This document shows positions 9,138 through 19,393 of a DNA stretch of 64,000 bases, in pieces. The notes below the pieces were generated by a model that was not told the origin of the DNA, did no database searches, and saw only the letters and a list, made by a program, of their open reading frames with translations. How positions within the stretch are numbered: the first letter of the stretch is position 1; every line of letters begins with the position of its first letter. A program made the translations under genes and the position numbers. The DNA lies in NCBI RefSeq assembly GCF_002135315.1, contig NZ_NEGA01000007.1, positions 62,001 through 126,000 of the forward strand. Direction: 5' to 3'. The stretch is from Acinetobacter sp. ANC 3903. GTDB taxonomy: Bacteria; Pseudomonadota; Gammaproteobacteria; Pseudomonadales; Moraxellaceae.

Positions 9138-9695
9138 TTAGCAGATATTTTTCTGATACAGCCCAGCTCGAACTGTACCGGCTTTAGTCTGTTTCACCTG
9201 TTGCCAGCTGACAGGAAGTTTAAGCTGATTTAAATCACGATCGGCCTCAACATATATAAATGCCCGGTCTTGAATGAGCGGGTCGGCAAGTTGAGCCAGT
9301 TCTTCCCACAAATCCAGGCTGTAAGGGGGATCTAAAAACACCAGATCAAAGCTTTGTTTCAGGGTGGGGAGCGTTTGTTGGGCTGTGGCTACTTTCAGTT
9401 TGGCATGTTGACTGGTGACTTTCAGCAACTGCAAATTATCGGTTAAAAAAGCAGCTTGCGTGCGATTCGGTTCAATCATCACCACCTGTGCTGCACCCCG
9501 TGACAAAGCTTCAAAACTTAAGGCACCTGAACCGGCACAAATGTCCAGAACCTGTGCGTTTTGGATATCCCACATCAGCCAGTTAAACAATGTTTCACGT
9601 ACCCGGTCTGGTGTAGGGCGTAAGCCTTCAATACTGGCAAAAGGAAGCTGGCGGCGTTTCCATTCACCGCCAATAATACGGAGTTGATTTTTCAT
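9138..9695 (-). CDS. rsmD: 16S rRNA (guanine966-N2)-methyltransferase RsmD
   Basis: 185 aa, the usual length. N-terminal MKNQLRIIGGEWKRR and RPTPDRVRETLFNWL are RsmD hallmarks; the SAM-binding loop DICAGSGALSFEALSRGA and the catalytic motif DPPY (FLDPPYSLDLW) follow. It methylates G966 of 16S rRNA in the 30S subunit. The start codon lies 3 bp after the mrdA stop, so the two are co-transcribed. Confidence 0.95.
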   Translation of the reverse strand: MKNQLRIIGGEWKRRQLPFASIEGLRPTPDRVRETLFNWLMWDIQNAQVLDICAGSGALSFEALSRGAAQVVMIEPNRTQAAFLTDNLQLLKVTSQHAKLKVATAQQTLPTLKQSFDLVFLDPPYSLDLWEELAQLADPLIQDRAFIYVEADRDLNQLKLPVSWQQVKQTKAGTVRAGLYQKNIC

Positions 9696-9698
9696 AGA

Positions 9699-11723
9699 TC
9701 AGTCACCTTCAACTTCTGCTGGTTGTGCGCCTGATGCGGCGTGAGTAGCGTGCTGTGTCGCTGCTGCTGTTGTATTGGCCTGAGTATTGTCAGTCGTATT
9801 TGCTTGTGCCGAACCACTTGGCAATTCACCCGGTTTGATGCCTGCGGTCATAAGGCCGCCACTAATTTGATGCCCCGCAGGACGGATCGGATTCTTTTTA
9901 CGGGTGTATAACCAATAGTCAAACAGAGGACGAGCCAGCTGTGCTGCCGAACCACCGTGTTTACCATTTTCCCAAACAATCGCAACTGCAATCTCGGGAT
10001 TTTCAGCAGGGGCAAAACCAATAAATAAACCATGGTCAAGCTGACGTTCACTTAATAAGGCTTCGTTGTATTTTTTACCCTGGGCAATACTTTTGACCTG
10101 TGCGGTTCCGGTTTTCCCTGCAATATGATACAGCGGAGTACGGATACCACGACCTGTACCGGTCTCGATGACATCGATCATGGCATCACGCATTTTGATC
10201 CAGTCTTCAGGTTTGCCATTAAACTGAATTTTGCCATCTGGAGCATTATGTGGTGTATAAGGTTTGGCACCATGACTTTCACGCAGTACATGAGGAGTAA
10301 TGTGCGCGCCCTGATTTGCAGTAATTGCAGTGGCCATCGCCAGTTGTAGCGGTGTTGCAGTAAAGGCACCTTGTCCAATACTTACGGAAATGGTTTCACC
10401 TTTTAGCCATTTGCTTTTACGGGTCCGCATTTTCCAGTCTGGGCTTGGATACAAACCGGTACTTTCACTCGGTAAATCGACGCCGGTTTTTTGACTAAAG
10501 CCAAATTGGCGCATCCAGGCATTCATTTTTTCAATGCCCATGCGGTAGGCCAGAATATAATAATAGGTATCGCAAGACACTACTTGAGCTTTATGCAGAT
10601 TTACCGCGCCATGACCTGATTTGCGCCAATCGCGGAATCTATGCGAATCGCCAGGTAAAGAAAAATAACCGGGATCTAAAATAGCGGTGTTCCAATCGAC
10701 AATATTATAGTGTAAGCCGCCCAAGCCAAACATCGGTTTAATGGTCGAACCTGGAGGATAGGCACCTTGCACAGCCCGGTTATAAAGTGGCTGGTCAATA
10801 TTGTCGCGAAGCGCGCTATAGTCGGTACTGCTAATGCCGGTCACAAATAAATTCGGGTTAAAACTCGGGCTGGAAACCAGGGCTAAAATTTCACCAGTTT
10901 TAGGATTTAGCGCTACAATGGCACCACGACGACCTGCCAGTTGCTCAGTGGCTGTTACCTGTAAGCCATAGTCAATTGAAAGGTATAAGTCATTCCCGCG
11001 AACCGGCTCTTTACGGCCTAAATTACGTAATACATTACCGTGAGCATCTGCTTCTACCGACTCATTGCCGGGCAAGCCGTGTAACAGCTCTTCATAGGAT
11101 TTCTCCACCCCGATTTTTCCAATCAGGTTGGTGCCGGCATACAAGTCTTTGTCAATCGATTTTAATTCTTTGTCGTTAATACGTCCCACATAACCAATCA
11201 CATGGGCAAACAGCTCGCCATGCGGATAGTAGCGGGTCATCTGGGTTTCTATATTTACCCCGGGAAACTGAAATTTGACTTCACTGAATTTGGCAATATC
11301 GGTTTCGGTTAAATTTAATTTTAATGATACGCGTTCGGTTTTTTTAGAGGTTTTAATCCGGCTGCTAAAACGGTCGATGTCTTCTTGGGTCAGGCTTAAG
11401 ATGGGGGTTAAACGCTGTACGGTTCCATCAATATCTTGCACATCGGCTCGTGACATGGTTGCGGAAAATACCGGATAGTTATCTGCCAGCAAAATCCCAT
11501 TACGGTCATAAATATAGCCGCGCGCAGGTGCCAAAGGTTGTAGTCGAATACGGTTCTGGTCTGAGGCGGTTGAAAATTCATTAAAATGCATAAGTTGCAA
11601 ATAGGCATAACGGGCAACAAGCAGGAGCAGAAAGAACGCCACAATCCCGATAGAGATAAAAACCCGATTGCGATAAATGCGCTTTTCTTGTTGAACGTTT
11701 TTTAAAGGAAAGTGCTGCTTCAT
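9699..11723 (-). CDS. mrdA: Penicillin-binding protein 2 (peptidoglycan transpeptidase)
   Basis: 674 aa inner-membrane PBP2, the elongasome transpeptidase needed for rod shape. A single N-terminal membrane anchor (VFISIGIVAFFLLLLVARYA) is followed by the pedestal domain (PARGYIYDRNG) and the transpeptidase domain. Catalytic motifs visible: STIK in GAYPPGSTIKPMF, SCD in VVSCDTYYYILAYRMG (the SxN position) and KTG in IAGKTGTAQ. The last ~40 residues are a Thr/Ala/Gln-rich tail beyond the catalytic domain. mrdB (rodA) is not adjacent; instead rsmD follows with 3-bp spacing. Confidence 0.95.
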   Translation of the reverse strand: MKQHFPLKNVQQEKRIYRNRVFISIGIVAFFLLLLVARYAYLQLMHFNEFSTASDQNRIRLQPLAPARGYIYDRNGILLADNYPVFSATMSRADVQDIDGTVQRLTPILSLTQEDIDRFSSRIKTSKKTERVSLKLNLTETDIAKFSEVKFQFPGVNIETQMTRYYPHGELFAHVIGYVGRINDKELKSIDKDLYAGTNLIGKIGVEKSYEELLHGLPGNESVEADAHGNVLRNLGRKEPVRGNDLYLSIDYGLQVTATEQLAGRRGAIVALNPKTGEILALVSSPSFNPNLFVTGISSTDYSALRDNIDQPLYNRAVQGAYPPGSTIKPMFGLGGLHYNIVDWNTAILDPGYFSLPGDSHRFRDWRKSGHGAVNLHKAQVVSCDTYYYILAYRMGIEKMNAWMRQFGFSQKTGVDLPSESTGLYPSPDWKMRTRKSKWLKGETISVSIGQGAFTATPLQLAMATAITANQGAHITPHVLRESHGAKPYTPHNAPDGKIQFNGKPEDWIKMRDAMIDVIETGTGRGIRTPLYHIAGKTGTAQVKSIAQGKKYNEALLSERQLDHGLFIGFAPAENPEIAVAIVWENGKHGGSAAQLARPLFDYWLYTRKKNPIRPAGHQISGGLMTAGIKPGELPSGSAQANTTDNTQANTTAAATQHATHAASGAQPAEVEGD

Positions 11724-11952
11724 ACGCGATCGACTTACATCATACAGGGGAGTGAAAAATCCAGTGGCATATTCTAACGCAAGTCAGCATTTTTTGATAT
11801 TTGTTCTGGAGAACAGTTGGATCGGTTTCGCTTAAACTTTGACTTTACAGACATTAAAATTGTAAAGTGCAGTATATAAGAGTTCTAATAATTCTGCTAA
11901 AGTCAAAATTCAAAAAAAGGACTGTATTAAAAAATAAAATTTAAGGACAATG

Positions 11953-12480
11953 ATGAAAATAATCACAAAAGCATCTTCTTTGCTGGCATTTTTTGCGCTA
12001 GCAAATGTGGCTTATGCACAAGACAATCCGTATTTACCGGAAGCGAAATTGACATCAGACAGTGCAAAAACCTGGAATGTTGGGGCTGGATTCACCCAAG
12101 AAATGATTCATGCGAATGCAGAGTGGGTTAATCCGTATGGAATCGCCTATGCAAAAGCAGGGGTATTCATAGATGATGATTATACTCCTGGTGGTCAGGT
12201 TGGATTTCGCTATCCCTACCATCTCACCGGTAAAGATAAAAATGGTTATTATATCGGGGTTTATGCCGGACATATTGAAAGTAAAGGTGTAGACAATGAT
12301 CTCAAAGCACGATTAGGCGCGGGCGTGGATTTAGCCTATGTTTTGCTAAGCAAAGAACGGATCAGCAGTTTTAGTATCGGTATTGGTGCCGGTGAAGAGT
12401 TAAAGAATAGTGCTGGCAATGTCGTTGCTGAAACAGAGCCGACAATACAATTCTCCTATACTTTAAGTATCGGTTTATAG
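11953..12480 (+). CDS. YfaZ-like outer-membrane protein
   Basis: 175 aa with a signal peptide cleaved after AYA (LANVAYA|QDN). The mature part alternates short amphipathic strands (TWNVGAGFTQ, GIAYAKAGVF, GGQVGFRYPY, KARLGAGVDLAYV), ending in SYTLSIGL, as expected for a small beta-barrel. It resembles YfaZ family proteins of unknown function. The second of two adjacent ATGs was chosen because AAGGA sits 5 nt upstream of it. Monocistronic by spacing. Confidence 0.65.
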   Translation: MKIITKASSLLAFFALANVAYAQDNPYLPEAKLTSDSAKTWNVGAGFTQEMIHANAEWVNPYGIAYAKAGVFIDDDYTPGGQVGFRYPYHLTGKDKNGYYIGVYAGHIESKGVDNDLKARLGAGVDLAYVLLSKERISSFSIGIGAGEELKNSAGNVVAETEPTIQFSYTLSIGL

Positions 12481-12544
12481 TGAAAATAGTCAGTTTTTAT
12501 AATTTAGTATTCTGTGATTAAAAAATTAAATATGGATATCGTGC

Positions 12545-13861
12545 ATGTTTGAGTACGTCAACGAATTGTGGCAAACCTTCTTGAATCGCCCTGATTTCTG
12601 GGCAGTACTTAGCATCATTCCTGTGACAGCTTTTGTAACTTGGGCGCATGTGTGGATGGCGCTGAAAATGGTATTTTATCCCCTGACGTTTTGGGGATTC
12701 CATTTAGGACCATTACCTGTCGGCTGGCAGGGAATCGTGCCACGTAAAGCTGGTCGCATTTCAGGAATTATTACAGATAATACCTTGTCGAAACTGGGTT
12801 CATTGCGTGAATTTCTAGATGCCATGGATCCAGAAGATATGGCACGGATCATCGGTGAGCAGGTCGGTTTTGAACTTGAACATCTGATTGATGAAATGAT
12901 GATTGACCGCAATGCGGTACTTTGGGAAAACTTGCCCTATTCAATTAAACGCCGTATCTATTCGCAAGCGCATAAACAGTTGCCGGGTATTTTAAGAGAA
13001 CTGGTGACCGAGCTGACCATGAACGTCGAGTCACTTGTGGATATGCGTGAAATGGTGGTTCGCCAGATGGAAGGTGATCGCCGTTTAATGGTGAATATGT
13101 TCCTGAAAGTGGGTCAGAAAGAAATCAACTTTATTTGGCATATTAGTGCGTTAATCGGGATGTTCTTTGGTGTATTCCAGATGATCGTCTGGTTTGTTGT
13201 GCCCTGGCACTGGACGGTTCCTTTCTGGGCGTCTGTTTGGGGGTTCCTGACCAACTGGATTGCCATCTGGATGGTTTTCAATCCGCTTGAACCGCATTAT
13301 GTTCGCTATCCACAGTTCTTTGCGCGTACGACAAGCCGCAAGTTTCCCTGGATCAAACCGGTCATTCCGCGGATTGGCACTTATAACATCCAGGGCGCGT
13401 TTATGAAACGTCAGGACGAAGTTTCCGATGTTTTTGCGCGAGTAGTCACAGAAGACCTAATTACGTTAAAATCCATTATGACTGAGATGATGTATGGCGG
13501 GAAGAAAGATAAAACTCGCCGTATCGTTAAACGCCATATTAATGAAATTATGGAAACCCCGATTGTTCGGACCTCTTTGCAGTTGTCTTTAGGTCCAAAA
13601 GAGTATGCAAAACTCAAGACGGACTTGATCGATCGCTCGATTGAAATTACGATGGTGCCTGTATGCGACCCGGCCTTCAATGCGAGCCGTGCACAGAAAA
13701 TCTATCAAATGTTTAGAGACCGTATTCGAGAGTTGACGCCAAGAGAGTTTCAGAATTTATTGCGTCCTGCCTTTCAGGAAGATGAATGGATTTTGATTGT
13801 CTTGGGTGGCGTAACCGGATTTATAGCGGGTACAATACATTTGTTTGTGGCTTTCTTATAA
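12545..13861 (+). CDS. DUF445 family membrane protein
   Basis: 438 aa. Membrane segments at the N-terminus (FWAVLSIIPVTAFVTWAHVWMA), in the middle (two, around GMFFGVFQMIVWFVV and FWASVWGFLTNWIAIWMVF) and at the very C-terminus (ILIVLGGVTGFIAGTIHLF). The conserved phrase FGFHLGPLPVGWQGIVPRK type region (here FHLGPLPVGWQGIVPRKAGR) is characteristic of DUF445. Between them lie long, charged helices. Function unknown; homologues are widespread in proteobacteria. It sits 82 bp upstream of adk, which has its own leader. Confidence 0.85.
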   Translation: MFEYVNELWQTFLNRPDFWAVLSIIPVTAFVTWAHVWMALKMVFYPLTFWGFHLGPLPVGWQGIVPRKAGRISGIITDNTLSKLGSLREFLDAMDPEDMARIIGEQVGFELEHLIDEMMIDRNAVLWENLPYSIKRRIYSQAHKQLPGILRELVTELTMNVESLVDMREMVVRQMEGDRRLMVNMFLKVGQKEINFIWHISALIGMFFGVFQMIVWFVVPWHWTVPFWASVWGFLTNWIAIWMVFNPLEPHYVRYPQFFARTTSRKFPWIKPVIPRIGTYNIQGAFMKRQDEVSDVFARVVTEDLITLKSIMTEMMYGGKKDKTRRIVKRHINEIMETPIVRTSLQLSLGPKEYAKLKTDLIDRSIEITMVPVCDPAFNASRAQKIYQMFRDRIRELTPREFQNLLRPAFQEDEWILIVLGGVTGFIAGTIHLFVAFL

Positions 13862-13931
13862 TTAGATGCTGGACTACATGGTGAATAGATCGGTTCGCCA
13901 TGCCAATGCATCACATATATTTGTTAAATGA

Positions 13932-14603
<672 letters not shown>

Positions 14604-14639
14604 TTCATATGCCTGTATAGGGTGAATGTTTTGACATTA

Positions 14640-14674
14640 AAAGAGTCCTAAGTCATATTAGGGCTCTTTTTTAT
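14640..14674 (+). terminator. Terminator of adk
   Basis: AAGAGTCCTAA and TTAGGGCTCTT (one G·T pair) around 6 nt, then a T run. Confidence 0.85.
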
Positions 14675-14700
14675 TTGTCTTGTTGACAGGAACTGCCACT

Positions 14701-14913
14701 GTGAAAATGGGTGTTTTGGTTTTAATGCTGCTGTTTCTGGTAGTTTTGATCGCTTTGTTCTATATGAGCTTTAAAATACTGGGCAAAGTGCGCCAACAAG
14801 AACGTGCAGAAAATGCAGCTAAAGCTCCACAGCGTCAATTGCATCCGAAGATACAGGCGCAGCGCGATCAACAAAAACGCGACCAAGAAAAAGCTGAACA
14901 AGAAAAAAAATAG
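14701..14913 (+). CDS. Small single-span membrane protein
   Basis: 70 aa from a GTG start preceded by AGGAA at 8 nt. One N-terminal transmembrane helix (VLVLMLLFLVVLIALFYM) followed by a strongly charged, helical cytoplasmic tail (RQQERAENAAKAPQRQ … RDQQKRDQEKAEQEKK). No known family. The stop codon TAG is formed by the first bases of the MITE-like element that follows, so the natural C-terminus may have been longer. Confidence 0.6.
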   Translation: MKMGVLVLMLLFLVVLIALFYMSFKILGKVRQQERAENAAKAPQRQLHPKIQAQRDQQKRDQEKAEQEKK

Positions 14914-15223
14914 GGTCTGTTGACATTTCATAAATAGCTTGCGTTGTAGGCTAAAATTGAGCAGACCAGGAACGAAATGCAAAGAATGGTGGTTCCATTT
15001 TTAAATTTCATGACGCAGTCTGAGATAATTTTAGCCACAACCTGAGCAAAAACAAAGTACTGCTTTGTTTGCAGCGCAAGGCGCAGCTGGGGACTAGAGT
15101 ATTTTTTGACGCTACATCGTTGTGAACTACGCATTTAGAATGACTAAATTTTGCAGTTCTCGCCGCGTATCGCCTAAAAAATACTCACAGTCGCAAACAT
15201 AGACGAATTGTCAACAGACCCTA
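14911..15223. mobile_element. MITE-like 309-bp element with TA duplication
   Basis: Perfect 15-bp inverted ends: TAGGGTCTGTTGACA at the left and its exact reverse complement at the right. Removing TA on each side leaves a 309-bp element (14913–15221) starting GGGTCTG, bounded by TA dinucleotides as in Tc1/mariner-IS630-type insertions. Similarity continues inward a little (TTTCATAAATAG versus ATTCGTCTATG). There is no transposase. Internal inverted repeats are present: GAGTATTTTTT (15097) with AAAAAATACTC (15176), and GGCTAAAAT (14949) with ATTTTAGCC (15028). Interpreted as a non-autonomous element; the parent transposon is not identified. Confidence 0.75.
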
Positions 15224-15245
15224 AACTGCGTATAAAAAGCTGAAC

Positions 15246-15944
15246 TTACAGTTCAGCTTCAATATTTTTTACCGCAATGCTACGTGCTGCACCGAATTCG
15301 AAACGATCTGGCCAGTTGCAGACATCTGAGACCACACATTCATAACATTTGGGCTTGCGGGCAATACAAGTATAACGACCGTGCAAAATCAGCCAATGAT
15401 GGGCATCGACAATAAATTCCTTGGGAATGACTTTCACCAGACGGTGTTCAACCTCCAGCACATTTTTACCCACAGCCAGACCGGTTCGATTGCCTACACG
15501 AAAGATATGCGTATCAACTGCCATAGTGGGATGACCAAAGGCGGTATTCAGCACCACATTTGCGGTTTTACGTCCTACACCGGCTAATGCTTCCAGATCG
15601 GCACGATTGTTGGGCACCACGCTGTTGTGTTTCTCAATCAGCATCTTGCAGGCTTTAATTACATTCTCGGCTTTAGCGTTATATAAACCGATGGTTTTAA
15701 TATATTCTTTTAGACCATCGACGCCCAAGGCATAAATGGTTTCAGGGGTATTGGCCACCGGAAAAAGCTTATCGGTGGCTTTATTCACACTGACATCTGT
15801 AGCTTGAGCTGAAAGTGTCACTGCCACTAAAAGTTCAAAAGGGTTGTTGTAATTCAGTTCGGTTTTGGGGTTGGGTCTTTGCTCACGTAAGCGTTCAAAA
15901 AACACCTGAACCTGCTTTCTGGTCATGTTTTTAACCGCCATCAT
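15246..15944 (-). CDS. nth: Endonuclease III (DNA glycosylase/AP lyase)
   Basis: 232 aa. The helix-hairpin-helix [18 protein letters not shown] carries the catalytic lysine, [15 protein letters not shown] the catalytic aspartate, and the C-terminus holds the [4Fe-4S] ligands C-x6-C-x2-C-x5-C ([17 protein letters not shown]). Removes oxidised pyrimidines in base-excision repair. Its ATG overlaps the rsxB stop (ATGA), so the two are translationally coupled. Confidence 0.95.
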   Translation of the reverse strand: MMAVKNMTRKQVQVFFERLREQRPNPKTELNYNNPFELLVAVTLSAQATDVSVNKATDKLFPVANTPETIYALGVDGLKEYIKTIGLYNAKAENVIKACKMLIEKHNSVVPNNRADLEALAGVGRKTANVVLNTAFGHPTMAVDTHIFRVGNRTGLAVGKNVLEVEHRLVKVIPKEFIVDAHHWLILHGRYTCIARKPKCYECVVSDVCNWPDRFEFGAARSIAVKNIEAEL

Positions 15945-16735
15945 GATACTCCCAAAGCACTCAGCTGCTGTTGTAAATCATCAAGCAGGGCACGTTTTTT
16001 TATGTCTTCCCGAACACTAAGCTGTTTTTCTAATTTTTTGATTTGTGTGCGAATTTTGGCAAGCTGAATAGTTATTGCCGCATCTTGGGTAATGACAGGT
16101 TTGTCTATTTTTGCTACCAACTGGATTTCTGGAACCACATCGCTTAGCGCTGAAAATTGGGCAAATAATGCGGTATCAATATTGGCACGCACCACCGGAC
16201 CTTTACGGTTGATACGGCGTTTTTCTTCGCGTTGAATATGCGCATAATAACGATTGCGCAGGTCATTTTGTTCAGCAATACGCGCCTCTTCGGAAGGTAC
16301 GGCTTGCAGATCTTCAACCAGGTCAATGCAGTCGACCGGGCAGGGAGGAATACAGAGTTCACAACCCGTGCACAGCTCAGTCAAAATGCTATGCATGAGT
16401 TTGCCTGAGCCAATAATCGCATCGACCGGGCAGGCACTGATGCATTTGGTACAACCAATACATTCATCTTCACGAATAATCGCTTTCATGCGTTGTGGCC
16501 GACCATCAGTTTGAACAGGCCAAACACTTTCTTCTGCTGGCAGTTGAGAGCGACCCAGTAATTCAGCCAGAGCATTTGCTACAGGTTGTCCGCCTGGTAC
16601 ACATTTATTTGCCTCTTCACCTTCACTTATGGCTTTTGCATAAGGCAGGCATCCATCTCGATGGCCGCAAAGTCCGCATTGTGTTTGCGGCAACAGGGCG
16701 TCAATTTTTTGAATCAAGCTAATTTGAGTGTTCAT
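15941..16735 (-). CDS. rsxB: RsxB/RnfB-like iron-sulfur protein
   Basis: 264 aa. An N-terminal Fe-S cluster motif ([10 protein letters not shown] … C) is followed by two ferredoxin-type [4Fe-4S] motifs, [12 protein letters not shown] and [12 protein letters not shown]. This is the RnfB/RsxB architecture, but the N-terminal membrane helix of RnfB is absent, and no other rnf/rsx subunit lies here. After residue ~160 the protein is helical and charged, ending with a coiled coil. It is coupled to nth, whose product also carries an Fe-S cluster. A role as a soluble electron carrier is inference. Confidence 0.85.
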   Translation of the reverse strand: MNTQISLIQKIDALLPQTQCGLCGHRDGCLPYAKAISEGEEANKCVPGGQPVANALAELLGRSQLPAEESVWPVQTDGRPQRMKAIIREDECIGCTKCISACPVDAIIGSGKLMHSILTELCTGCELCIPPCPVDCIDLVEDLQAVPSEEARIAEQNDLRNRYYAHIQREEKRRINRKGPVVRANIDTALFAQFSALSDVVPEIQLVAKIDKPVITQDAAITIQLAKIRTQIKKLEKQLSVREDIKKRALLDDLQQQLSALGVS

Positions 16736-17070
16736 GTATAACCGGGAGTGCTAGGCAAGCAGCGTGAAAACAATGTGCTGGAGAGCAATACTAGCATGTT
16801 TTTACATAGAATTCCTGTGCGCAAAAATGGAACCATAAGTGCATTAATATTGGGCAAAATATTACATCAATACATAGATAAAAGTTATGTCATATATAAA
16901 TAAAAAGACTAAATAATTAAATTAAATATATGTTCTATATAGATAATTCAAGTTTTTTTTAAAAAACTATTGCTGAATAGGTGCAAGTGATATTTAATGT
17001 TTTGCGCCAAAATATATCATTGATTGAAATTTTGACCAATTTTGATCCATTTTCTGCTGAGGATTAAGCG
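16736..17070. other. Intergenic region upstream of gdhA
   Basis: AT-rich divergent spacer between rsxB and gdhA, presumably holding both promoters. No coding potential, repeat or convincing structured element seen. GAGGA at 17059–17063 is the ribosome site of gdhA. Confidence 0.5.
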
Positions 17071-18414
17071 TTGAAATACAACAGCCTTAACGACTTCCTA
17101 AATTACGTTAAATCACGTGACCAACATCAACCAGAGTTTCTACAAGCTGTAGAAGAAGTAATGACCAGCCTTTGGCCTTTCATTGAAAAGAATCCAGAAT
17201 ATGCTGATCATGGATTACTTGAACGCCTGGTAGAACCTGAACGTGCGATTCAATTCCGCGTTTCTTGGGTAGATGACAAAGGTCAAACTCATGTGAACCG
17301 TGCTTTCCGCGTACAGTACAACTCAGCTATTGGTCCATTCAAAGGTGGTATGCGTTTCCACCCTTCAGTGAACCTTTCAATTCTTAAGTTCTTAGGTTTT
17401 GAACAAACTTTCAAAAATGCCTTAACTACATTGCCTATGGGCGGGGGTAAAGGTGGTTCAGACTTCGACCCTAAAGGTAAGTCTGAAGGCGAAATCATGC
17501 GTTTCTGCCAGGCATTAATCATCGAGCTTTATCGTCACCTTGGTTCTAATACTGATATTCCGGCGGGCGATATTGGTGTAGGTGGCCGTGAAGTGGGTTA
17601 CATGGCTGGTATGATGAAAAAACTCAGCAATGACACTTCATGTGTATTCACCGGTAAAGGCTTAACTTTCGGTGGTTCATTGGCTCGTCCTGAAGCAACG
17701 GGTTACGGTACCGTGTATTTCGCTGAAGAAATGCTAAAAACTCGTGGCGACAGCTTTAAAGATAAAGTCGTGACTATTTCTGGTTCGGGTAATGTTGCTC
17801 AATACGCTGCTGAAAAAGCAATGTTCTTGGGTGCGAAAGTCGTTTCACTTTCTGACTCTGCTGGTACTGTTTTTGTTAAAGACGGTTTCACTGAGGAACT
17901 TCTTGTTGAAGTAATGGAACTTAAAAACGTTAAACGTGGCCGTATTTCTGAGTTCGCTTCTAAACACGGTTTTGAATATCTTGAAGGTCAACGTCCTTGG
18001 GGTATCAAGTGTGATATCGCACTTCCGTGTGCAACTCAAAACGAATTAGACGCTGATGATGCTGCTAAACTTTTAGCAAACGGTGCCATCTGTGTTGCTG
18101 AAGGTGCAAACATGCCTTCTACACTTGAAGCGGTTGAGAAATTCGTTGAAGCGAAAATTCTTTATGCTCCAGGTAAAGCATCTAACGCAGGTGGTGTTGC
18201 AACTTCTGGTCTTGAAATGTCTCAAAACGCATTGCGTTTAGGCTGGACTTTCGAAGAAGTTGATGAACGTTTACACGCGATTATGAAAGAAATTCATCGT
18301 AACTGCGTGAAATACGGTACTAAAGAAGATGGTACTGTGAACTATGTTGACGGTGCGAACATTGCTGGCTTCGTAAAAGTTGCCGATGCAATGCTTGCTC
18401 AAGGCGTATTCTAA
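17071..18414 (+). CDS. gdhA: NADP-type glutamate dehydrogenase
   Basis: 447 aa, the hexameric type length. Starts at TTG, supported by GAGGA at 7-nt spacing. Substrate-binding block GPFKGGMRFHPSVN and the catalytic lysine block PMGGGKGGSDFDPKGKS are intact; PAGDIGVGGREVGYM and the Rossmann segment TISGSGNVAQYAAEKA follow. Interconverts 2-oxoglutarate plus ammonia and glutamate in the cytoplasm. Codon use is biased like a highly expressed gene. Monocistronic with a strong terminator. Confidence 0.96.
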   Translation: MKYNSLNDFLNYVKSRDQHQPEFLQAVEEVMTSLWPFIEKNPEYADHGLLERLVEPERAIQFRVSWVDDKGQTHVNRAFRVQYNSAIGPFKGGMRFHPSVNLSILKFLGFEQTFKNALTTLPMGGGKGGSDFDPKGKSEGEIMRFCQALIIELYRHLGSNTDIPAGDIGVGGREVGYMAGMMKKLSNDTSCVFTGKGLTFGGSLARPEATGYGTVYFAEEMLKTRGDSFKDKVVTISGSGNVAQYAAEKAMFLGAKVVSLSDSAGTVFVKDGFTEELLVEVMELKNVKRGRISEFASKHGFEYLEGQRPWGIKCDIALPCATQNELDADDAAKLLANGAICVAEGANMPSTLEAVEKFVEAKILYAPGKASNAGGVATSGLEMSQNALRLGWTFEEVDERLHAIMKEIHRNCVKYGTKEDGTVNYVDGANIAGFVKVADAMLAQGVF

Positions 18415-18435
18415 GTTTGACTTAGTTTAAGCTTT

Positions 18436-18468
18436 AAAAAAACCGATGCTTTGGCATCGGTTTTTTTT
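18436..18468. terminator. gdhA terminator
   Basis: ACCGATGC and GCATCGGT arms, TTTG loop, A run before and eight T after; also placed to end the convergent lipoprotein gene. Confidence 0.93.
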
Positions 18469-18486
18469 ATGTTTTAAATAAATTGC

Positions 18487-19254
18487 TTATTTAATCATTG
18501 AGCGTTCAACGGTCATGTCATGGATATAAGCATACTTCGACTGATCTGCGGCAGGATGCTTGATCTCATAACGTTTGACCCGAATGATTTGTCGCTCGTT
18601 GAGGTTATGGGTAAAACCTTCGATCTGGTCATAGAATAAAGTCCAGTCTTTATCGACCTGGGTTTTTATCCCGCTTTCACTATATTTAACTTCCCGAACC
18701 TGTAAACAGGTTTGTGGCGCAACACCGCTACATGGTTTAGTTTCAGGTGAAATTTCCAGAAAAATAGTTTCAGCTTGGCTTTGATATTTAGTTTCAGCTG
18801 TCATTTTACCTGTAAAAATATATTTCTCACCTGTCGCTGAAATGATGGTCAATGTAGGCTGCTGGGCATCTTTTAAATCTAAAATAAATGAAGCTTTGCG
18901 GTCATTAAACAAATCTTTAGCGACACTTTCTTGTTGCATGGCTTTTGGTTCACATGCCATTAGGGTTCCCATTAGAGGCCCTGTCACAATCTGGTTGTGT
19001 TCCACTTTCCAGCTGCTGCCCATACCATTACAGCTGGTAGCAATGCTCAAGCGGCCTTTATCATCAAAATTCAGTACCAATGGTTTAGGTGCAGTACCGG
19101 TACGGGTACTCCATTGATAAGAAGCTAAAGTCTGATCGGCTTTTTGTTGATGTAACACTGACATGGCAACATCTCCAGCTTTTTGAATATCGCCAGACTG
19201 ACATGCGGCAAGCATGAGAGGGAAAAGGGCTATCGCTAAAAGTTTAAGTTTCAT
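18487..19254 (-). CDS. META and DUF4377 domain lipoprotein
   Basis: 255 aa. Lipobox LAAC in MKLKLLAIALFPLMLAAC. Residues ~45–150 match the META/HslJ domain (YQWSTRTG, LSIATSCNGMGSSWKV, then GPLMGTLMACEP). The C-terminal ~90 residues carry the DUF4377 signature, PCSGVAPQTCLQVRE then EGFTHNLNERQIIRVKRYEI. Homologues are outer-membrane or periplasmic stress proteins of unknown mechanism. The start was set at the ATG that opens the signal peptide; no clear ribosome site is visible. Confidence 0.85.
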   Translation of the reverse strand: MKLKLLAIALFPLMLAACQSGDIQKAGDVAMSVLHQQKADQTLASYQWSTRTGTAPKPLVLNFDDKGRLSIATSCNGMGSSWKVEHNQIVTGPLMGTLMACEPKAMQQESVAKDLFNDRKASFILDLKDAQQPTLTIISATGEKYIFTGKMTAETKYQSQAETIFLEISPETKPCSGVAPQTCLQVREVKYSESGIKTQVDKDWTLFYDQIEGFTHNLNERQIIRVKRYEIKHPAADQSKYAYIHDMTVERSMIK

Positions 19255-19393
19255 TTTAAAAGTACTTGGTTTTGAAGGATTTTTATTAGAATAAAGCATG
19301 AATATTCAAAAAATATGGATACATTCTGGTGAATTAGGTATCAAAATGTATCCATAACTATAATTTTGTTAATAATTAATAAAAAGTTATGAA

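Noticed and set aside
14722..15134. Short minus-strand frames
   Set aside because: Fall inside the MITE-like element and the antisense of the small membrane protein gene; no ribosome sites or domains.
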